Positions 24,700 to 36,139 of a stretch of DNA of 64,000 nucleotides are shown one piece after another. The notes beneath the pieces are model-generated. The model was given only the letters and a program-made list of their open reading frames with translations, had not been told where the DNA came from and did no database searches. The DNA comes from Chelydra serpentina (lineage: Eukaryota > Chordata > Testudines > Chelydridae): assembly GCA_037349315.1 (NCBI GenBank), contig JBAIAC010000218.1, positions 868,001 through 932,000 on the forward strand, written 5' to 3'. Every line of letters starts with the position of its first letter. Position 1 is the first letter of the stretch. Position numbers and translations under genes: made by a program.

Positions 24700-24870
24700 G
24701 GCTCTGTTTAATTTATAAATTCTAACCGAGTCCAATTTGTTAGAGCCAAAGAATAATGGACGGAAATTAAAAGGGAGGAAAGAAATTTAAAGGGTGGCTC
24801 TTTCACCGTTCCGGTGAAATAACTAATTCAGAGCAAATTAAGCAGGTTCCTTTCCCTCCCAGCACTTTGG
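24700..24870. other. Unique AT-rich block, possible conserved element
   Basis: Non-repetitive sequence with 'gtttaatttataaattc', 'gagccaaagaataatggacg' and 'gtgaaataactaattcagag' resembles typical vertebrate enhancer sequence. No coding potential is visible. Inference only. Confidence 0.25.
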
Positions 24871-24959
24871 CCTGCACCTGTCGGGGCATGCAGCTCTCTG
24901 GCTGCAGCGCCTTCTCGATTACCTACCATTGTTATTCATTGTTTCTATTACCGTCGCCC

Positions 24960-25165
24960 CCAGAGGCACGGGCGCTAAGCAGTGCACACTCCGTGAGAGA
25001 CGGTCATTTCCCCAAGGAGCTTTAGACAAGACCGAGTGAGAGGGGAAACTGAGGCTCAGCCAGGGGACGTGACTTGCCCACAGTCACACAGCAGGTCAGT
25101 GTCAGAGCCAAGAACAGAACCCACATCTCCTGCCTCCCAGGCCAGTGCCCCACTTGCTAGACCAT
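24960..25165 (-). repeat. MIR SINE, antisense copy
   Basis: 'ggggaaactgaggctcagcc', 'gacttgcccacagtcacaca', 'gaacagaacccacatctcct' and 'ccccacttgctagaccatgc' are all in the expected reversed order. Confidence 0.85.
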
Positions 25166-25169
25166 GCTG

Positions 25170-25950
25170 ATTCTCTCTGAAGAGGTTAGGGGCACAGACA
25201 GAAAGAGACACGTGGATTTAGAACGCGGTTTCGCTCAGTGTTTCTGACTGTCCAGAGAGGTGCCAATGCAATTCCCTCCTCACTAATTGCAGGGGAGGGG
25301 GACATGCATGCAGACGGCACTGGGGAATGGGGCTGCCTATACTGCATGCAAACCCAAGCAAATTCGCTGGGGCTAAACCTTGTGTGAAAAACTGTCTGCG
25401 CACGTTTAGAGACAGAATGAAAACTTGCCCCTAATCTCGGTCTGTCTCGTTATTTACACGCGGGGTGTACGAACAAAGCACCAGTGAGAGGTTTTGTTTT
25501 TACTTGTCTGGCACCTTTGGCAAGTGACTTGACTGCATTACAAGGTATCCTGTACATCACGTGTGCGATAGGTATGCATACACCGTCCGTTCACCTCTCA
25601 CCGTGTCCTAGCCGTGTCGTTCCATTGACTTCAGCACACTCCCAGTTTACACTGGTGTAAACAAGAGGAGGCTCAGCCCCGTTTCCATGCTACCATTTAG
25701 TTATCTGAAGGGCAGCGTGCAAGTCACACCAGGACGCAACCCCACACCACCTGGCAATGGCCCAGACCTAAGGAGCTGCTTCAGGTGCAAGACTTCCAAA
25801 ATGGCCCAGATATTTAAAGCAAATAAAGAAAAAACCCTCCCCCACAACACACCCCAAGCCAACGGGGAAAGGTGAACGGGCAACAGGACATGCAGAACAA
25901 GTCAGGACCCTGTATTGCTGCACTTACTCAATGACTATAATTATGGATTT
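25170..25950. other. Non-coding, no gene seen
   Basis: A partial hairpin element lies near 25620-25680 ('cagtttacactggtgtaaac'). Nothing else is recognised. Confidence 0.35.
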
Positions 25951-25955
25951 ATTTT

Positions 25956-26026
25956 TGTGGGGGCCCCCCCTTAGCCTGCGGCCCTGGGCTGCAGCCCCTA
26001 AAGCCCCTGCGTTAATCCGGCCCTGC
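25956..26026. mobile_element. hAT-like element fragment (ggccggattaa end)
   Basis: 'gctgcagcccctaaagcccc' followed by 'tgcgttaatccggccctg' is the reversed end of a turtle repeat family whose terminus reads CAGGGCCGGATTAA. It abuts the CR1 element directly. Confidence 0.5.
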
Positions 26027-26032
26027 CTAAGA

Positions 26033-27362
26033 GCGTTACGAGACAATCGCAGACATGTGGGGCTGAAAGGGACATCAAGAAGGCATCAACTCCAGGCCCC
26101 GGCGATGAGACAGGACCAAGTAAACCTAGACCCTCCCCCGTCCTCTTTACACCAGCCCTTTGCATGTTTTCAGACTGTGATTAGGTCCCCCCCTCAGTCT
26201 GCTTTTCGCACGACTAAACACGCCCAGTTTTTAACCTTTCCTCCCAGATCAGGTTTTCTAAGCCTTGGACCATTTTTGTTGCTCTGCTCTGGACTCGCTC
26301 CAATTTGTCCACATCTTTCCTAAAGTGCGGCGCCCAGAACTGGACCCAGGACTCCAGCTGAGATCTCACCAGAGCAGAGCAAAGTGAGACAATTACCTCC
26401 CATGTCTAACCTACGAGCCTCCTGTTAATACACCCCAGAATGAGAGCCGCCTTCTTCACAACTGCATCACATTGGTGACTCAGATTCAATTTGTGATGCA
26501 CTATAACCCCCTAGAACCTTTTCAGCACTACGACCAATTAGCCCCCGGTTTGTAGCTGTGCATTTGATTTTTTCCTTCTAAGTGAAGTACGTGGCACTTG
26601 TCTTTTCTGAATTTCATCTGGTTGAATTCAGGCCAATTCTGCAATTTGTCAAAGTCATTTTGAATTCTAAGCCAGTCCTCCAAAGGGTTTGCCACCTCTC
26701 CCCATTTGGTGTCATCTGCATATTCCCTGCTCCATTATCCAAGTCATTAATGAAAATATTGAATGGTGCCAGACCCAAGACTGACCCCTGCTGGACCCCA
26801 CTACATACCAGTTTGACGGCAAACCACTGATCACTACACTCTGAGTCTGGTCTTTCAACCACTTGTGCACAATTTCATCTGGACACATTTCCTGAGTTTA
26901 CTTATGAGAACGTCATGTGGGACTGCATCAAAGGCCTTACTAAAATCAAGACATATCATGTCTATTGCTTCCCCGTTACCCACCAGGCCAGTAACTCTGT
27001 CAAAGGAGGAAATCAGGTTGGTTTGGCATGATTTGTTCTTGACAAATCCATGTTGGCTATTCCTTATAACACTATAATCCTCCAGGTGTGCACAAAATGA
27101 TTGTTGAATAATTTGTTCGAGTATCTTTCCAGGTATCAAAGTAGGGTCTATAATTCCCCAGGTTCTCCTTGTTCCCCTTCTTAAAGATAGGAACTATGTT
27201 TGCCCTTCTCCAGGCCTCTCGGGCCTCACCCATTCTCCCTGAATTCTGAAAGATAATTGTTAACCGTTCTGAGATTGCTTCAGCTAGTTCCTTAAGTACT
27301 GGGAACAGTGGGAGAGGGCTCTTCAGTTTGCTATCAGGAGCACAATTTATTACAAATGTCAA
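26033..27362 (-). mobile_element. CR1 LINE, 5'-truncated, antisense
   Basis: Read on the minus strand, 26855-27362 encodes pieces of a CR1 reverse transcriptase: fragments such as 'NYRP', 'HGFVKNKSCQTNL' and 'MICLDFSKAFDAVPHDVL' match fingers and palm motifs (the FSKAFD block holds a catalytic Asp). Frame shifts separate the pieces near 27072-27139. 26614-26862 carries the next part ('CSGVQQGSVLGLAPFNIFIN', with the following catalytic box decayed). The left end at about 26033 resembles the CR1 3'-terminal region in reverse. The copy is broken and inactive. Confidence 0.9.
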
Positions 27363-30300
27363 AAACGTTCAGGTTTGCTTGAAATACTTATTAGAAATCC
27401 ATTATTATCCATCACTTGGGGTCTTTAAATCAAGATTGCTCTGGCTCAACCAGAAGCTATGGGCTTGATGCAGGAATCCCTGGGTGAAATCCTCTGGCCT
27501 GGGTTATACAAGAGTTGATAGTGATCCCCCACTGACCTTAAAATCTACGAAAGGGGCGGCCAGCAGAGGAAATGCGATTCAATAGACTCACTAGCGCAGT
27601 CTCTTAAGATGCCAGCTGAGTGCTGAAATTAGAAAATGGATGTTCTCCCCAAGACCTTTCCAAGACTTAGCCCCCTCTGATAAAAGTAACTGCTGGGGAA
27701 ATTTACCCCAAAGAATATCAGAAAAAACAAGGTTCTGGCATTTGACAGAGACCCCGAAAACCAAATCCTGCAACTGAAGCGGGATGGAAAATGATGCATT
27801 CAACATTATGCTGAGAACGCATCCAGATTAATTCTTTCCTCCATTAAATCCTGGCAATGACAGAAGAGCAACAGCCCCAGGTTTTTAAGGTAGCTAATAA
27901 TGGAGAAGTAAGAACAGAAGCCATTTGTGGGGAGATAATAGTGGTGGTTGTTTTTTGCGGCATCCACACAAAAAGATGTTCCTGAGACAGTGTTATAACT
28001 GCAGGCCCTTTTGCAGATGGATAGGAAGATTATTGGTTTAATGAGACATTACTCTTCTGGAGGGAACAGAAAGCATTAGTATGCAGCCAAATAAAATATG
28101 GATCAATAAACCCAGAATGTCTTCAGAACCCAAGCATAACGCCACCCAGGCCCAGCAATTTACAACATGGCTTCCTGCTACCACGTGCCAGCAATCTCCG
28201 ACTGACCCCGTCGCAAAGGGGCAGTGCTGCCCTCAACCATACTCCTAGACACTCCCGTTCTCCTGCTGGCTTTTCCAGTCCACTTTCTATAGTGGGGGGT
28301 CCGGCGACTGCGGCAGCTGCAAACCCGCAGTGCAAACGGGCAACGTTTCACTTTGCATCAGTTGAGCCCCACCCCCACTCGAGACCGAGGTAGCTCGCTG
28401 AACTGCTGCAAGCTGTGGCTTCCCTTGTCTACACTGGTTCCGCTGGCCCGTGACTGCTGAATCCGGGCTAATCCCAAGTACACGTCACTGAAGTGCCACA
28501 GTGGTGCAATTGCACGGCTGCAGCGTTTTACGTGGAGAGCTGCCCAAAGCCAAAGTGCACAATTCAATGTGCGCGGAAGTCAATGGGCCTCCTTGTGTTG
28601 TCTTCAATGGACATTTCAGCCAGGCACGTAAGGAGACGCCTGCCTGTCAGCACATGGGGAGTCCCACTGGAGTCAAGGAGATGCACTCAAGTCCCTTGTT
28701 GGATTGGAGCCTCAACAAGGCGCAGGGCTGCTGCAAAGATCTTCATCACAAGCCAGCGGCTTTAGCACCTGCCCAGCAACACAACTCACTCAGCGGCTAG
28801 CGTGGGGCAATCAGCCCAAACGTCTGCAGGTCCCGAGACAACGGGGCTTAGCGGCGTTGGGAGCCGTAAGAGAAGGTAAAGCTTTGCTGACTTTGGGGGC
28901 ATTTTATTTCATATTCTTTCTATTAAGAAAACAAACCTGTTGCGGGTTCCTGCCTGCAGCAGTCAAGACAAAAATCAAAAAGGAGTAAGCGGGTCACAGC
29001 CACAGCTAGTGCCAACGGTCTTTGCCTTCCGTGGAAGTCGCGAGAATTTGACACAGTGGCAACGACAAAGCCTCAGAAAGGATTCAAAAGCCAAATGCAG
29101 CTACTAATTCACACAGTGGTGGAGAAGCTTGCCGAACCCATGCATTAATGCAGTCAAAAGTTACTCGTCACTTAGGCTAATTAAAAACTTTCATGGCCAG
29201 CTTTTAACGCCACATGCTAGCACTTTGGCCCTAAAATGCCCTAGGGAAATGGATTTTTTTTATTCTAATCCTTTAGATATTCAGAACATTCTGGCTTAGA
29301 GGTTTCACTCTCCCTCTGCATGCTTTAAAACACCGCTTCAGAAGAGGAGGACACTTTACACATGTCAGGAAGTAAACAAAACTTGAATAAATATGGCCAC
29401 CAGAATATATTCTAATAAAACCTTTGCATTCCTGGACTTGTCTCCAAAATGTCAGGGTACCCCCGGGGATACAATACAAAGGGTTCCATTCAACTACCAG
29501 ACATTGATAGGATACATGACTTTATTGCACAGTGCCCTTTGGTGACAAATTTTCTGGAGTAAAAAATTATTCTCATTGTTTTGTCATTTGAGATGGAATA
29601 CTGAAAAATTAGAGAGGCAAAGGAAATAGAACAGGCAGGTGGTGGCGAATAAGGGAAAATATCCAGAGGAAGCGTGTTATCGTGTGCCAGAATACAGAAT
29701 AGTTTGTATATTGAAGTTTAAAAAATAAAAATTTAGAGATTTCAGAACATTAGTTACCTATTTTAAGCAACAAGGGTAAAGGCAAGCTATATTTTTTAAA
29801 CCTTCTTTGGCTAACAAATATCCTAGATAAATATCCTGAGAACTGTTACTTGTTCCAGAAACACAGGGAAAGACAGCTCATGAAAGATGGATGGTTTTTC
29901 AAATGATTAACAAAATTCAAGTGATCTATGCAAGGCAGCTGACAAGCAATGCCGTAGTTAAAAAAACCCAGCCAGATGTGCCAGCTTAGTAACATCCGTG
30001 TTTCCTTGGACGCAACAGCCTTATAAAACACACACAGACAAAAACATGCCCATGTACGTGATATAGTAACAATCTATAAATATATAGAGAGAGGGAGAGA
30101 GAGACAGACAAGGCAGGAACCATCCTATACGTACCAGCTGTACAGACAAACACAACACCGTAAGCCACGGGAGTGAAATGAAAATGCAAAGCTGTGTCAT
30201 TTAACGCCACGGCATGGTAGAAAGTTGACAACGAGAATAATAAAAGCCCAGAACCAGGGCTCCTACGTCTGTGAGCGAAGCCAGGCTGCATGCAGGCCTC

Positions 30301-31200
30301 CCGTTACACTTTATTTGCCGCTACAGCTTGACTCAACAAGCCTTCTGCAGCCAGAAAACCCCAGCTAACCAGCATCAGCAGAGCTCCTCGCAAGCTTTTG
30401 AACTGTGTTTTCCTCAAAGCCGGGGCCTGTCTTCTCCCCTCACCAAACCTCATTTCATAGGAACAGCACAACACGCTGGCATCATATTCCAGGCAAGCAA
30501 AACAGAAACAGGAGGATGCGCCAAAGTACAAGCTGACCCCCAAATGAAAAGAGGACAAAATAAAGCTCACGTCAGCATGCAACCTGTTTCTCGTAGCCCT
30601 GGGAAAAATCAATAGGCTGCAGTGAACCAAGCTCAGCTTGAATCCCACCGGTAATTAAGATTAAAAAGCTGGGAGCTGGAGAAACAGGGGGGAGGCTGAC
30701 CATTCGGGGGGGGCACTGATGCAAGACTTAACCGGTTCTAATTAAAAAGAGACAACCTCCGTTCAAATGGGTTCTCGAGGGATGGAAATGAGGAGGGATC
30801 TGAATCCGCTTTGCTTGTAAATTGTAGTTTAGGGTTGCGCAGTGCTGATAGCGGGGTTCAGAGAGGATCCTACAGGTTTCATTAGTCAGAGGATAAATAT
30901 TCAGGTATCACGCTCCTATAACCAGGCACCATTTCCAAGCTGGGAAGTTATTAAGTCCCATGAGTCTCCAAGGCTCTTTCCTGACGGCAGAACAGTTCAC
31001 ACCAGTCTCTTTTTCACTACTGACCCTCGAGCCTTTGGCCAAGCTCACCGGGGAAACACGCTGCGGGGTCTAATCTTAGGTGAACTGGCCTCAGAGCGAG
31101 AGGAAACAGGCCAGTTTTTACATTGATCTGATTTCGTATTGCTGGGCTCAGGGGACTCTCTAAAAGCCCATTGCAGGTGGCTGGGGGATTAAAGGCTGCC
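27363..31200. other. Long non-coding stretch, partly unique
   Basis: No exon is recognised. 27.4-27.9 kb and 29.2-29.9 kb are AT-rich and repeat-poor ('tattctaatcctttagatat', 'gaacattagttacctatttt') and could hold conserved regulatory sequence. A GA-rich run lies at about 30080-30110. A small 'cttgtctacactggttccgc' transposon scrap occurs near 28430. Confidence 0.35.
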
Positions 31201-31586
31201 CCGTCTCCGCACAGAGGAGTGCACCTCGGACGTTAGCAGCTCACGGACTTTCCCGAACCGTTCGCAGGTGCACATTCGTGGCGCTCTTCCTAGTTTGATT
31301 TCTTTGCCATCGTTGCTGCAAATCTGGCCAACCCCCCCCCCGTGCTTCGTGCCGAGCTTTTGTGATCTCTGCGTAACACACACCCACGAGAAGCTTCCCT
31401 CTGAACCTACCCTGGATTTTCAAGCCGTAGCTAACAGCGTTCCCACTTCCCGCTGATTCAAAAGCCGCCTGCGACAGGAACCCGGGGAGGGGGCTGCCCA
31501 GCTTTCAAGTCACCGTTACACAAAAGACCCCGGAGCGGCTGCCCGTGGTTGGGAGCACGAGGAAAGGAAAGTTGCATGTCACTTAC

Positions 31587-31596
31587 CTAACAGCAT
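31587..31596 (-). CDS. ZNF385C: ZNF385C candidate alternative first coding exon (Met-Leu-Leu-G|)
   Basis: On the minus strand the sequence reads AAAATGCTGTTAG|GTAAGTG: an ATG with A at -3, two Leu codons, one base of a fourth codon and a strong donor. From memory, the short form of ZNF385C begins Met-Leu-Leu-Gly, which fits if the next exon begins with a base pair completing a Gly codon. The phase (one base left over) equals that of the zinc-finger exon at 58878-59117, so both can join the same downstream exon. The 5' limit of the exon is unknown; the upstream frame stays open through a CA-repeat-like stretch, so the exon could instead be internal. The next exon was not found in the window. 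Confidence 0.45.
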
Positions 31597-31599
31597 TTT

Positions 31600-31860
31600 G
31601 CTCTGGCTGCGCTTCTCCTCGCCGCTGGTATCCCCGTGTGTGTGTGTGTATTTACTAACGCAGCTGCCCGGGCTGCCAACAGCCGCCTGCTCCAGAGCTG
31701 TGCGCCGCACGAGTGCCCCCCTTCCTTGGACTGACACACTTATCCCTCAATTAAAGGCTTAATGCTCCACCGATCCGCGCCCTACGGAGGGAAAAGCCAC
31801 ACGCCCGCACTCACCGGCCCTGCCTCAGCCCAATCACAAGCACAGATGGGAAATTAACAA
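31600..31860 (-). promoter_or_regulatory. Candidate internal promoter / 5'UTR of ZNF385C
   Basis: Sequence upstream of the candidate first exon is locally CpG-bearing ('gctgtgcgccgcacgagtgc', 'cgatccgcgccctacggagg'). It has a CCAAT box in reverse ('cccaatcac', about 31829) and a further good minus-strand donor (GGCCG|GTGAGTGCG near 31810), which may mark another untranslated first exon. A (TG)n tract lies at 31636-31649. Inference from sequence features only. Confidence 0.35.
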
Positions 31861-32479
31861 CGGGAGCCTCTCCCAGCTGAGGTCCCGGCACACAGAGATG
31901 AGGTATTAACATGAACATTGGATGGGAGGGGGCATCAGAGGAACTGGAGTGAGAATGCCCCCCCTCTCTCTCACAGGCTCACTCTCGCTCTGTCCTTTCC
32001 TTTCCAAGAGGAGAGAACACACAAGCGCTCGTCTCTCTCCAAGACTGGCTCCGAGTAAACCCCGAGGCTGCCAAAGCAAAGAAACTTTGAGCGGGAAAGA
32101 GACACACCCCCCAGGCATCGCTCCGTTCCTCGCCCCCGGCTAGCGACCACAAGGTCCTCCTCTTTCAGGGCCAGCCTTGCTCCGGGAAGGCGTGATGGCG
32201 AGGCCAGGGGCAGGTGGTCAGATCTCTCTGCAGCGTTGCCAAGTCTCGTGAGGCTTGTCACGAGTCTCATGATACTGACTGTTTTCTTTAAAGCCCCGAC
32301 TCCTGGAGTCAAGTGGATCTGGGAGGATTCCTTCTTAAAGTAGTAGTACATTTCCAGCCCCCGTGGCTTTGGAGAGAGCTTCCAAAGGTGACCCCAGTGC
32401 CCCATAAAGGCACGAAGAGCCGAAGGCAAGTAAAAGAACCCACCTCTCTTGTTGCTACAGCATCTCACGATTAAGGCTA
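31861..32479. other. Non-coding, no gene seen
   Basis: This flank of the candidate promoter contains no exon. A short 'aagtctcgtgaggcttgtca' region near 32240 resembles repeat DNA. Confidence 0.3.
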
Positions 32480-33690
32480 TGATTTAGTCAGGTATTTTTA
32501 GTAAAAGTCGTGGACAGGTCACAGGCAAGAAACCAAAAATCATGGCCCGTGACTTATACCCTAAATACCCCTGATTGAGCCTTGGGTGGGGGGCGCTGCC
32601 GGGGGGTGGGGGGAGCTCGCAGTACCAGTGGCGTGGCAGGGCAGGGCCTCGGGGGGGGGGGGGGGCACTGCCAAGGGGAGCCCTGGGGGGCCAGCAGCTG
32701 CTTTGCCGCTGCCAGGTGGGAGCTCCGGGGCCAGCCACTGCTCTGGTCGCCCTGGGACCGCTGCTCAGGCAGTCCCCGGGGCCAGCCGCATCGGCCGCTG
32801 CTCAGGCAGTCCCCGGGGCCAGCCGCATCGGCCGCTGCTCAGGCAGTCCCCGGGGCCAGCCGCATCGGCCGCTGCTCAGGCAGTCCCCGGGGCCAGCCGC
32901 ATCGGCCGCTGCTCAGGCAGTCCCCGGGGCCAGCCGCATCGGCCGCTGCTCAGGCAGTCCCCGGGGCCAGCCGCATCGGCCGCTGCTCAGGCAGTCCCCG
33001 GGGCCAGCCGCATCGGCCGCTGCTCAGGCAGTCCCCGGGGCCAGCCGCATCGGCCGCTGCTCAGGCAGTCCCCGGGGCCAGCCGCATCGGCCGCTGCTCA
33101 GGCAGTCCCCGGGGCCAGCCGCATCGGCCGCTGCTCAGGCAGTCCCCGGGGCCAGCCGCATCGGCCGCTGCTCAGGCAGTCCCCGGGGCCAGCCGCATCG
33201 GCCGCTGCTCAGGCAGTCCCCGGGGCCAGCCGCATCGGCCGCTGCTCAGGCAGTCCCCGGGGCCAGCCGCATCGGCCGCTGCTCAGGCAGTCCCCGGGGC
33301 CAGCCGCATCGGCCGCTGCTCAGGCAGTCCCCGGGGCCAGCCGCATCGGCCGCTGCTCAGGCAGTCCCCGGGGCCAGCCGCATCGGCCGCTGCTCAGGCA
33401 GTCCCCGGGGCCAGCCGCATCGGCCGCTGCTCAGGCAGTCCCCGGGGCCAGCCGCATCGGCCACTGCTCAGGCAGTCCCCTTGGACTGCTCCAGCAGTGG
33501 CTGGTGCGGGGTCGCCCGAGCGGCTGGCTGCAGAGCCGTTCCGGCAATGGCCGGTGTGGCTGTCCCCGGGGACAGCTGCTATGGCAGCCCCGGGGTCAGC
33601 CACCCTGGCCCCTGCAGAAGTCACGGAGGTCGCAGGAAGTCACAGAATCTGTGACGTCCGAAACCTTCGTGACAAACCCGGAGCCCTGCT
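32480..33690. mobile_element. Repeat element with terminal hairpin and internal minisatellite
   Basis: The left end folds back: 'tcaggtatttttagtaaaag' pairs imperfectly with 'ataccctaaatacccctga' about 70 bp later, with 'acaggtcac' and 'cccgtgac' also inverted. The right end ('gtcacggaggtcgcaggaag', 'cagaatctgtgacgtccg', 'aaccttcgtgacaaac') is the matching part of a family I have seen widely in turtles. No transposase is encoded. Between them lie the 37-bp array, a 15-G run at 32651-32665 and degenerate repeat units. Confidence 0.6.
32760..33480. repeat. 37-bp GC-rich minisatellite, 19.5 near-identical copies
   Basis: The unit begins 'gctgctcaggcagtccccgg' and ends 'ggccagccgcatcggcc'. Starts fall at 32760 + 37n exactly, through the 19th unit at 33426, with a half unit at 33463-33480. 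I see no change until the last half unit (G to A at 33463), so the array is very young or recently homogenised. Each unit has several CpGs. Because 37 is not a multiple of 3 and the unit has no plus-strand stop in any frame, three overlapping open frames of 359-377 codons encode the same 37-residue repeat out of step. The minus strand has a TGA in each unit and is closed. I do not regard the frames as genes. Confidence 0.97.
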
Positions 33691-33699
33691 CGTGATTTT

Positions 33700-34840
33700 A
33701 AAACCAATCTCATGAAGCACACGGGAATTTGCGGGCTGTAGGGCTTCGCATGGCACACTGGGGTTCTGGGCCACAATTGGGCTTGAGACCCACTCAGGGC
33801 AAATGTCTAAGCCCCACCACTGCGCCAGGCCAGTGGGTCCAAACTGCCCGACATTTGCACCCTGCGTCCACCACGCACACCGAGGACGCTGGCTGCCCGC
33901 CATCATCCACGGCCCCGTCGCTTCCTCCCTCCCCTCCATTGGAAAGGCTGCGTCCAAGAGTTGCTGCAAAGATAAGACAAGGAGCAACAGCAGGTGTCCC
34001 CCTTGCCGCTCCCCATCTGCCAGCCAGATGTGCTCAGGGTCTAAGAGAGGGAAGGCAGGGACAGGCGCCAAGAGGAGGGGTTTGGGCTCCAAGGCTGAGC
34101 CGGACGATGATTATTATTAGTGCCTGCGGACAACTCCATGAGACAGCCGCTGGCAATGCTACCCAGCACCCCCCAGAGCAGCTGGCCGGCGAGTGCCCCC
34201 CAGGACACCAGCGACAGAGGCAAACAGCTGAGAGGATCTGCGGGCAGCGCAACCCACCCGCTGAGCCTGAACGTAAACCTGGACCTGAAGGGGCCGGCCA
34301 CAGCGCAGACTGGGGCCGTTTTCCCAGTCACCGGTGCCCTGGCAGGGCACCCAGAAGCTCCGCCAGACTCTCACACCCTCCCAGGCACACTGCATCCTGC
34401 TGCTGTCTGTAGGTGACTGTGCGATGTGACTCAGGTTCACGGCTTCATCCCCTTCGAATTCCCCTGACTGCGGAACCGCCATTCAATTCCACCCTGCGTC
34501 CCTCTCCGGCGCGCGAAGGCTTGCCTGATTGCCAGCGTCTTTGTGGAGCACAATTCCCCGTTAACCAGAAAGGGAATTAAAGCCAGACACGAGCGGGTAT
34601 CAATTAACCTACCCAGAGATAATTAGAAACGACTGTCCTTCAGAGCAGCAGGGATCTGTTCCCAGGGCACGGAGTTCTGATACATCACACGCTGCCTAGT
34701 GTCTAGCTCACCATGGCCACCCGGGGCCTGGTTCTGTTCTCTGCTGCAGATCCAGACACTTCAGTGGGCCCCTGAGGCCGCATCTAGGGGCAAACTGGAA
34801 AAGAGCATGAATCAGAGGCACTGAAGAGCACGGGGGCTGG
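33700..34840. other. Non-coding, no gene seen
   Basis: GC-rich with overlapping unsupported frames on both strands near 33.7-34.4 kb. No motif is recognised. Confidence 0.3.
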
Positions 34841-34844
34841 TGGG

Positions 34845-34970
34845 CAAGATGAGGAGACAGGAGAGCTGGAGTCTACTCTTGGCTCTGCCACTGAGCTGCC
34901 GGCTGCCCTTGAGCAAGTCCTTTTCCCCCGCATTGTGTCACAGTTTAAAAACACAGGCCCAGCCAGAATG
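34845..34970 (+). repeat. MIR SINE fragment
   Basis: 'gatgaggagacaggagagct', 'ctcttggctctgccactgag' and 'gcccttgagcaagtcc' follow sense MIR order, diverged. Confidence 0.6.
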
Positions 34971-34984
34971 AAACAGATCTGAGT

Positions 34985-35225
34985 TCCTTCTGGTCCAGTA
35001 GCCCGTCTCCAGCATCTTGGCTTCAGGGATTGGCTTCAGCCCTGAAGAACAAGATTTAATATTCCTTCAACATTTTTGTTAGCATTGATTATGGTACCCC
35101 CCAGATATTCTCGGGATGCATATGAACATCTTGATCCTTTTTCAATCTTGCTTCGTTCCTGGCCTCAACAACTCCCAGTGGCAATGAATTCCACTGTCTA
35201 ATTATACTGCGTCGAAAAAGTATTT
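34985..35225 (-). mobile_element. L3/CR1-like LINE 3' fragment
   Basis: 'tggtccagtagcccgtctcc' and 'ggcctcaacaactcccagtg', 'gaattccactgtctaatt', 'aaaaagtatttcctttctcc' correspond to the family seen at 42720-42880. The minus-strand peptide around 'RRSIIRQWNSLPLGVVEA' is a chance translation of its untranslated or terminal part. Confidence 0.7.
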
Positions 35226-35310
35226 CCTTTCTCCATCTGTAAAATGGGTTAATGACACTCATCTTCTTTTGCAATGAAGTGCTTTGTGATCTATGAATGA
35301 CGAGCACTAG
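35226..35310 (+). repeat. MIR 3' fragment
   Basis: 'catctgtaaaatgggttaat' then 'gtgctttgtgatctatgaat' match the MIR 3' half. Confidence 0.6.
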
Positions 35311-36135
35311 AGAAGAGCAAAGACTTAATTTTTTTGTGTGGAAGATCAGATAATTGGGAGAGTTTGATAAAAATGTGCCTCTTTCAGCTTAAAAACAAAT
35401 GCAACCAACCAACAAGAAGCCAAACCCTTTTCTGAGAGCATCCATGGATACACACAGCTTCATTTAGAACAGGTCACATTTTAATGCAAACGCTAAAATT
35501 ATTACATTTTGTAAAATGCCCGAAGCCACTAGAAACATTTAGCACAGTGCAGTTCAGTTTGGGTGTCTCTGGGCTCTCTCTTTTCTTTAAATCAACCAGA
35601 CATCCAGCTGATATTCGGGAACCGTCAGCAAGTTCAGATGGCAAATCCAAGCATTGCTCTGTAACAAGAGTTCATGGCAACTAATTGCTGAGGAATGAAT
35701 GCAACAGCATAGTGAGCATTAGTGCATCGCATTGACACATGCTGAGTAAGGCAGCCTTGCTTATCCAGCGCTTGACATATTAAAACACAGGCAGCTATTG
35801 GGCTGAATGTCAGGATCATTCACATTTGCAGGGAACGGGGTTTCGACGTGAAAAGCGTTAAGAGCTGGAACTGCCCCAGGATGGAATCAGAAACACGTTG
35901 ACAGGCTCCTGTGTGCGCGTTTGTACACCCGCACGCACATGGTATGTGTTTCACAAGAGTTAGTGACAGTAAATTTAGACTGGATACTTGCTAATCTGCC
36001 ATTGACAGCTGGCCCCTGACGGCCTGTTACCAGGCCCTTGTTGGGCGATTTAAGTTTAATATTAACTTGCTTCATGTCATCAGCAGTTTGGCAATGACTA
36101 ATGTAAGCAAACAGTAAAGCTGAAAGAGGAGGCGG
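35311..36135. other. Unique block, possible conserved regulatory sequence
   Basis: This is repeat-poor. 35980-36120 contains 'ccattgacagctggcccctg', 'ttgggcgatttaagtttaat' and 'gcaatgactaatgtaagcaa', a composition typical of conserved enhancers (TGACAGCTG is a TALE/E-box-like word). No coding potential. Confidence 0.3.
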
Positions 36136-36139
36136 AGAG

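Noticed and set aside
26614..27362. A functional reverse transcriptase gene
   Set aside because: The CR1 frame is split by shifts, lacks an N-terminal half and is a 5'-truncated copy.
32575..33715. Three long overlapping plus-strand frames (359-377 codons) encoding a repetitive protein
   Set aside because: They arise because a 37-bp unit without stops is repeated; all three frames give the same peptide. No promoter, splice pattern or non-repeat domain supports a gene.
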